Source: an uncultured Eubacteriales bacterium
Lineage (GTDB): Bacteria > Bacillota > Clostridia > Lachnospirales > Lachnospiraceae
Direction: 5' to 3'
Length of the DNA stretch: 5,785 nucleotides
Assembly: GCA_902783795.1 (NCBI GenBank)
Contig: CACZSO010000086.1
Coordinates: 1 to 5,785 of the forward strand
Every line of letters begins with the position of its first letter. Within the stretch, counting starts at the first letter, position 1. The position numbers and the translations under genes are program-made. Below are positions 4,409 to 5,785 of the stretch, in pieces. The notes under the pieces were generated by a model. The model did no database searches. It was not told the DNA's origin and saw only the letters and a program-made list of their open reading frames with translations.

Positions 4409-5767
4409 TCAGAACAACTGTCTGCGTACCTTTTCTATATAAATTCTCCTGTTCGTTTCGATAGTTTCTTCATCTTCCCCTTCCCAATGAATCCAGTATT
4501 CTCCGACATGGCTTGAAAAGGGGTTTTGCCACATAATTATATGGACATTCTCAGGATCAATGTTATAAGTTGAGAGGATCTCCTTCATCTCCTGGATTTT
4601 AGCGGCTCTCATTTTTATGAGCTCCATTTCGGACTTTTTGTCCTCGGCTCCGGGAAGCAATATACAAGTAAAATAATTACCAGGATTCTCCGAAACGTAG
4701 ACGTCCAGGCCGTTTTCTGTCGGAAGGTCGAAATATTGTCCGTATATTCTCCTCAAGGAAGTCATAGATGCGGGTTCCTCCTGCGCGCTATTCCCAGGAT
4801 CAATGGCTGATCCGTCAATGTTCTTTCCGTCTGAAAAGGGATCTGTGAGCAGACACAGTGAAAGAACAAGGACGGCTGCAATACTTAACAGAAGGATCCA
4901 AAAGGCAGGTTTTTTGTAATTCAGAATGTTCTTTATCCGTGCTTTGGTACTGACTTCACCAAAGGCAAGGGGGTATGCGGCCAGGCGTTTTTTAGAGGAA
5001 CTGAAGTTAAGCAGAATCTGAGAATATGCCGCCACATCGTCCTTTTCCATAGAACGGATGACTTTCTCATCGCAGGCCATCTCCATATCTCTTAAGAAAA
5101 GGGCGTAGGCTATCCAGCATAAGGGATTAAACCAAAAGACAGCCAGCAGCAAAAAGCCAAGAAGCTTCCACCAGTGATCGAAGCGTTTAAGGTGGGCCTT
5201 CTCATGGGTTGTTACATGCTTCAGGGTGTCTTCGCTCGCGGAAGAGGGCACATATATTTTGGGTTTACAGATACCGAGGATGAAGGCGGTATTTATATCA
5301 TCGCAAACATATACATTGTCCTTAGAAAGTATGCTTTCGGCCACAGTGTTTTTGATCTTCAGATAACTGGTCAGGGCGTATCCCAGCAATATAAAGACCC
5401 CGGCAGCCCAGATGTAAAAACCGATGGTCATGATATCCTGTATCGTAAAGCCGCCGGCTTCAGGCTCATTCATCCCCGCCTGCGATACCATCGGATTAAC
5501 GGCATCATCGATAATTTTAAAGCCGGAATCGATTACCGGCGGCTCCTGGTTCGTCAGATCTACAGTCACAGTTTTGCTGCTGGGAATCAGACTGAAACTG
5601 CTCTTAATGGATATGGGACTGATAAGGCGTATGGCCACGATCCCCCAAAGCAGGCAGAAGAGCCATTTCGGAGCTCTTCGAAAGAGCAGTCTGATCAGAA
5701 TGACAGTCAATATCAGCCAGCCGGCAGTAATACTTCTGTTCAGGAGATTAAGTAAAAACACATACAC
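4409..5767 (-). CDS. BlaR1/MecR1-like M56 membrane metallopeptidase sensor with non-penicillin-binding C-terminal domain
   Basis: 452 residues from the chosen GTG start. It should act as a membrane signal protease: an outside signal activates a cytoplasmic zinc peptidase that leads to loss of a BlaI/MecI-type repressor. Helices lie at about 10-30, 35-50 and 113-135. The zinc motif HEKAH (188-192, Glu189 catalytic) follows, a fourth helix lies at 203-224, then DMEMACDEKV (227-236, Glu229 as third zinc ligand), the KARIKNIL segment and a last helix at 288-307. The outer domain, about 140 residues (311-452), has YGQYFDLPTENGLDVYV, LLPG and QNPFSSHVGEYWI. It lacks the S-x-x-K...K-T-G set and the length of the BlaR1 penicillin-binding domain; similar tails occur, as I recall, in many clostridial M56 proteins, ligand unknown. 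The GTG at 5767 is preferred over the GTG at 5776 because GAGG lies 8 nt before it and MYVFLLNLLNRSITAGW then matches the family's usual N-terminus. Confidence 0.9.
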   Translation of the reverse strand: MYVFLLNLLNRSITAGWLILTVILIRLLFRRAPKWLFCLLWGIVAIRLISPISIKSSFSLIPSSKTVTVDLTNQEPPVIDSGFKIIDDAVNPMVSQAGMNEPEAGGFTIQDIMTIGFYIWAAGVFILLGYALTSYLKIKNTVAESILSKDNVYVCDDINTAFILGICKPKIYVPSSASEDTLKHVTTHEKAHLKRFDHWWKLLGFLLLAVFWFNPLCWIAYALFLRDMEMACDEKVIRSMEKDDVAAYSQILLNFSSSKKRLAAYPLAFGEVSTKARIKNILNYKKPAFWILLLSIAAVLVLSLCLLTDPFSDGKNIDGSAIDPGNSAQEEPASMTSLRRIYGQYFDLPTENGLDVYVSENPGNYFTCILLPGAEDKKSEMELIKMRAAKIQEMKEILSTYNIDPENVHIIMWQNPFSSHVGEYWIHWEGEDEETIETNRRIYIEKVRRQLF

Positions 5768-5769
5768 GA

Positions 5770-5782
5770 GGATCACCTCTTT
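5770..5782 (-). promoter_or_regulatory. Ribosome binding site that fixes the BlaR1-like start
   Basis: On the minus strand AAAGAGGTGATCC is the ideal anti-Shine-Dalgarno complement minus one G; GAGG ends 8 nt before the GTG at 5767-5765. The alternative GTG at 5776-5774 is part of this site itself and so cannot use it. A TAA at 5785-5783 just upstream could be the stop codon of a preceding gene. Confidence 0.8.
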
Positions 5783-5785
5783 TTA

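Noticed and set aside
4822..4833. SDGK just after the last helix of the BlaR1-like protein as a penicillin-binding SxxK motif
   Set aside because: It lies only a few residues from the membrane helix, no KTG motif follows, and the remaining domain is too short for a transpeptidase fold.
5174..5755. 193-codon plus-strand frame opposite the BlaR1-like gene
   Set aside because: It runs antisense over the HEKAH region and N-terminal helices of a clear M56 protein; no recognisable domain.
5768..5776. GTG at 5776 as the BlaR1-like start
   Set aside because: This GTG is itself part of the Shine-Dalgarno-like AGAGGTGATCC; the GTG at 5767 has correct spacing and restores the usual family N-terminus.

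Overview
The window looks like chromosomal DNA from a Gram-positive, low-to-mid GC member of the Bacillota, most likely a gut clostridium of the Lachnospiraceae/Oscillospiraceae kind. This is inferred from strong purine-rich Shine-Dalgarno sites, canonical sigma-A promoters, a clostridial-type BlaR1/M56 membrane peptidase, a 207-residue membrane protein of a type I associate with Lachnospiraceae, and a structured intergenic repeat at the left edge that I associate with gut clostridia. No rRNA, tRNA, CRISPR array, transposase or phage gene was seen.

Layout, left to right. (1) Positions 1-54 hold part of a hairpin-rich repeat. (2) An alpha/beta hydrolase of the PldB/monoacylglycerol-lipase type is on the minus strand (55-1014). 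(3) A 300-base divergent control region follows, with a good promoter for each direction; the hydrolase has a leader of about 98 nt that can fold in two mutually exclusive ways around its ribosome site. (4) A YrbG-type Na+/Ca2+ antiporter is on the plus strand (1322-2299). (5) A textbook extended -10 promoter is followed at once by a terminator-like hairpin, then a plus-strand 207-residue membrane protein (2404-3027). (6) A bidirectional terminator (3035-3078) separates the plus-strand genes from two minus-strand genes. (7) On the minus strand, transcribed towards that terminator, are a BlaR1-like M56 metallopeptidase sensor (4409-5767, start just inside the right edge) and, 135 bases downstream, an AT-rich gene for a secreted protein with a candidate Cys/His/Glu papain-like catalytic domain (3092-4273).

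Functionally, the left half is housekeeping: lipid/ester hydrolysis and cation exchange. The right half looks like an envelope-sensing module: a BlaR1-like protease, probably preceded outside the window by its BlaI-type repressor, next to an exported protein with a possible cell-wall or peptide-cleaving domain. Whether the last two are one regulated unit is unproven. No wholly new system is evident; the points most worth checking are the secreted protein, the non-penicillin-binding sensor domain of the BlaR1 homologue, and the promoter-plus-hairpin arrangement before the 207-residue protein.
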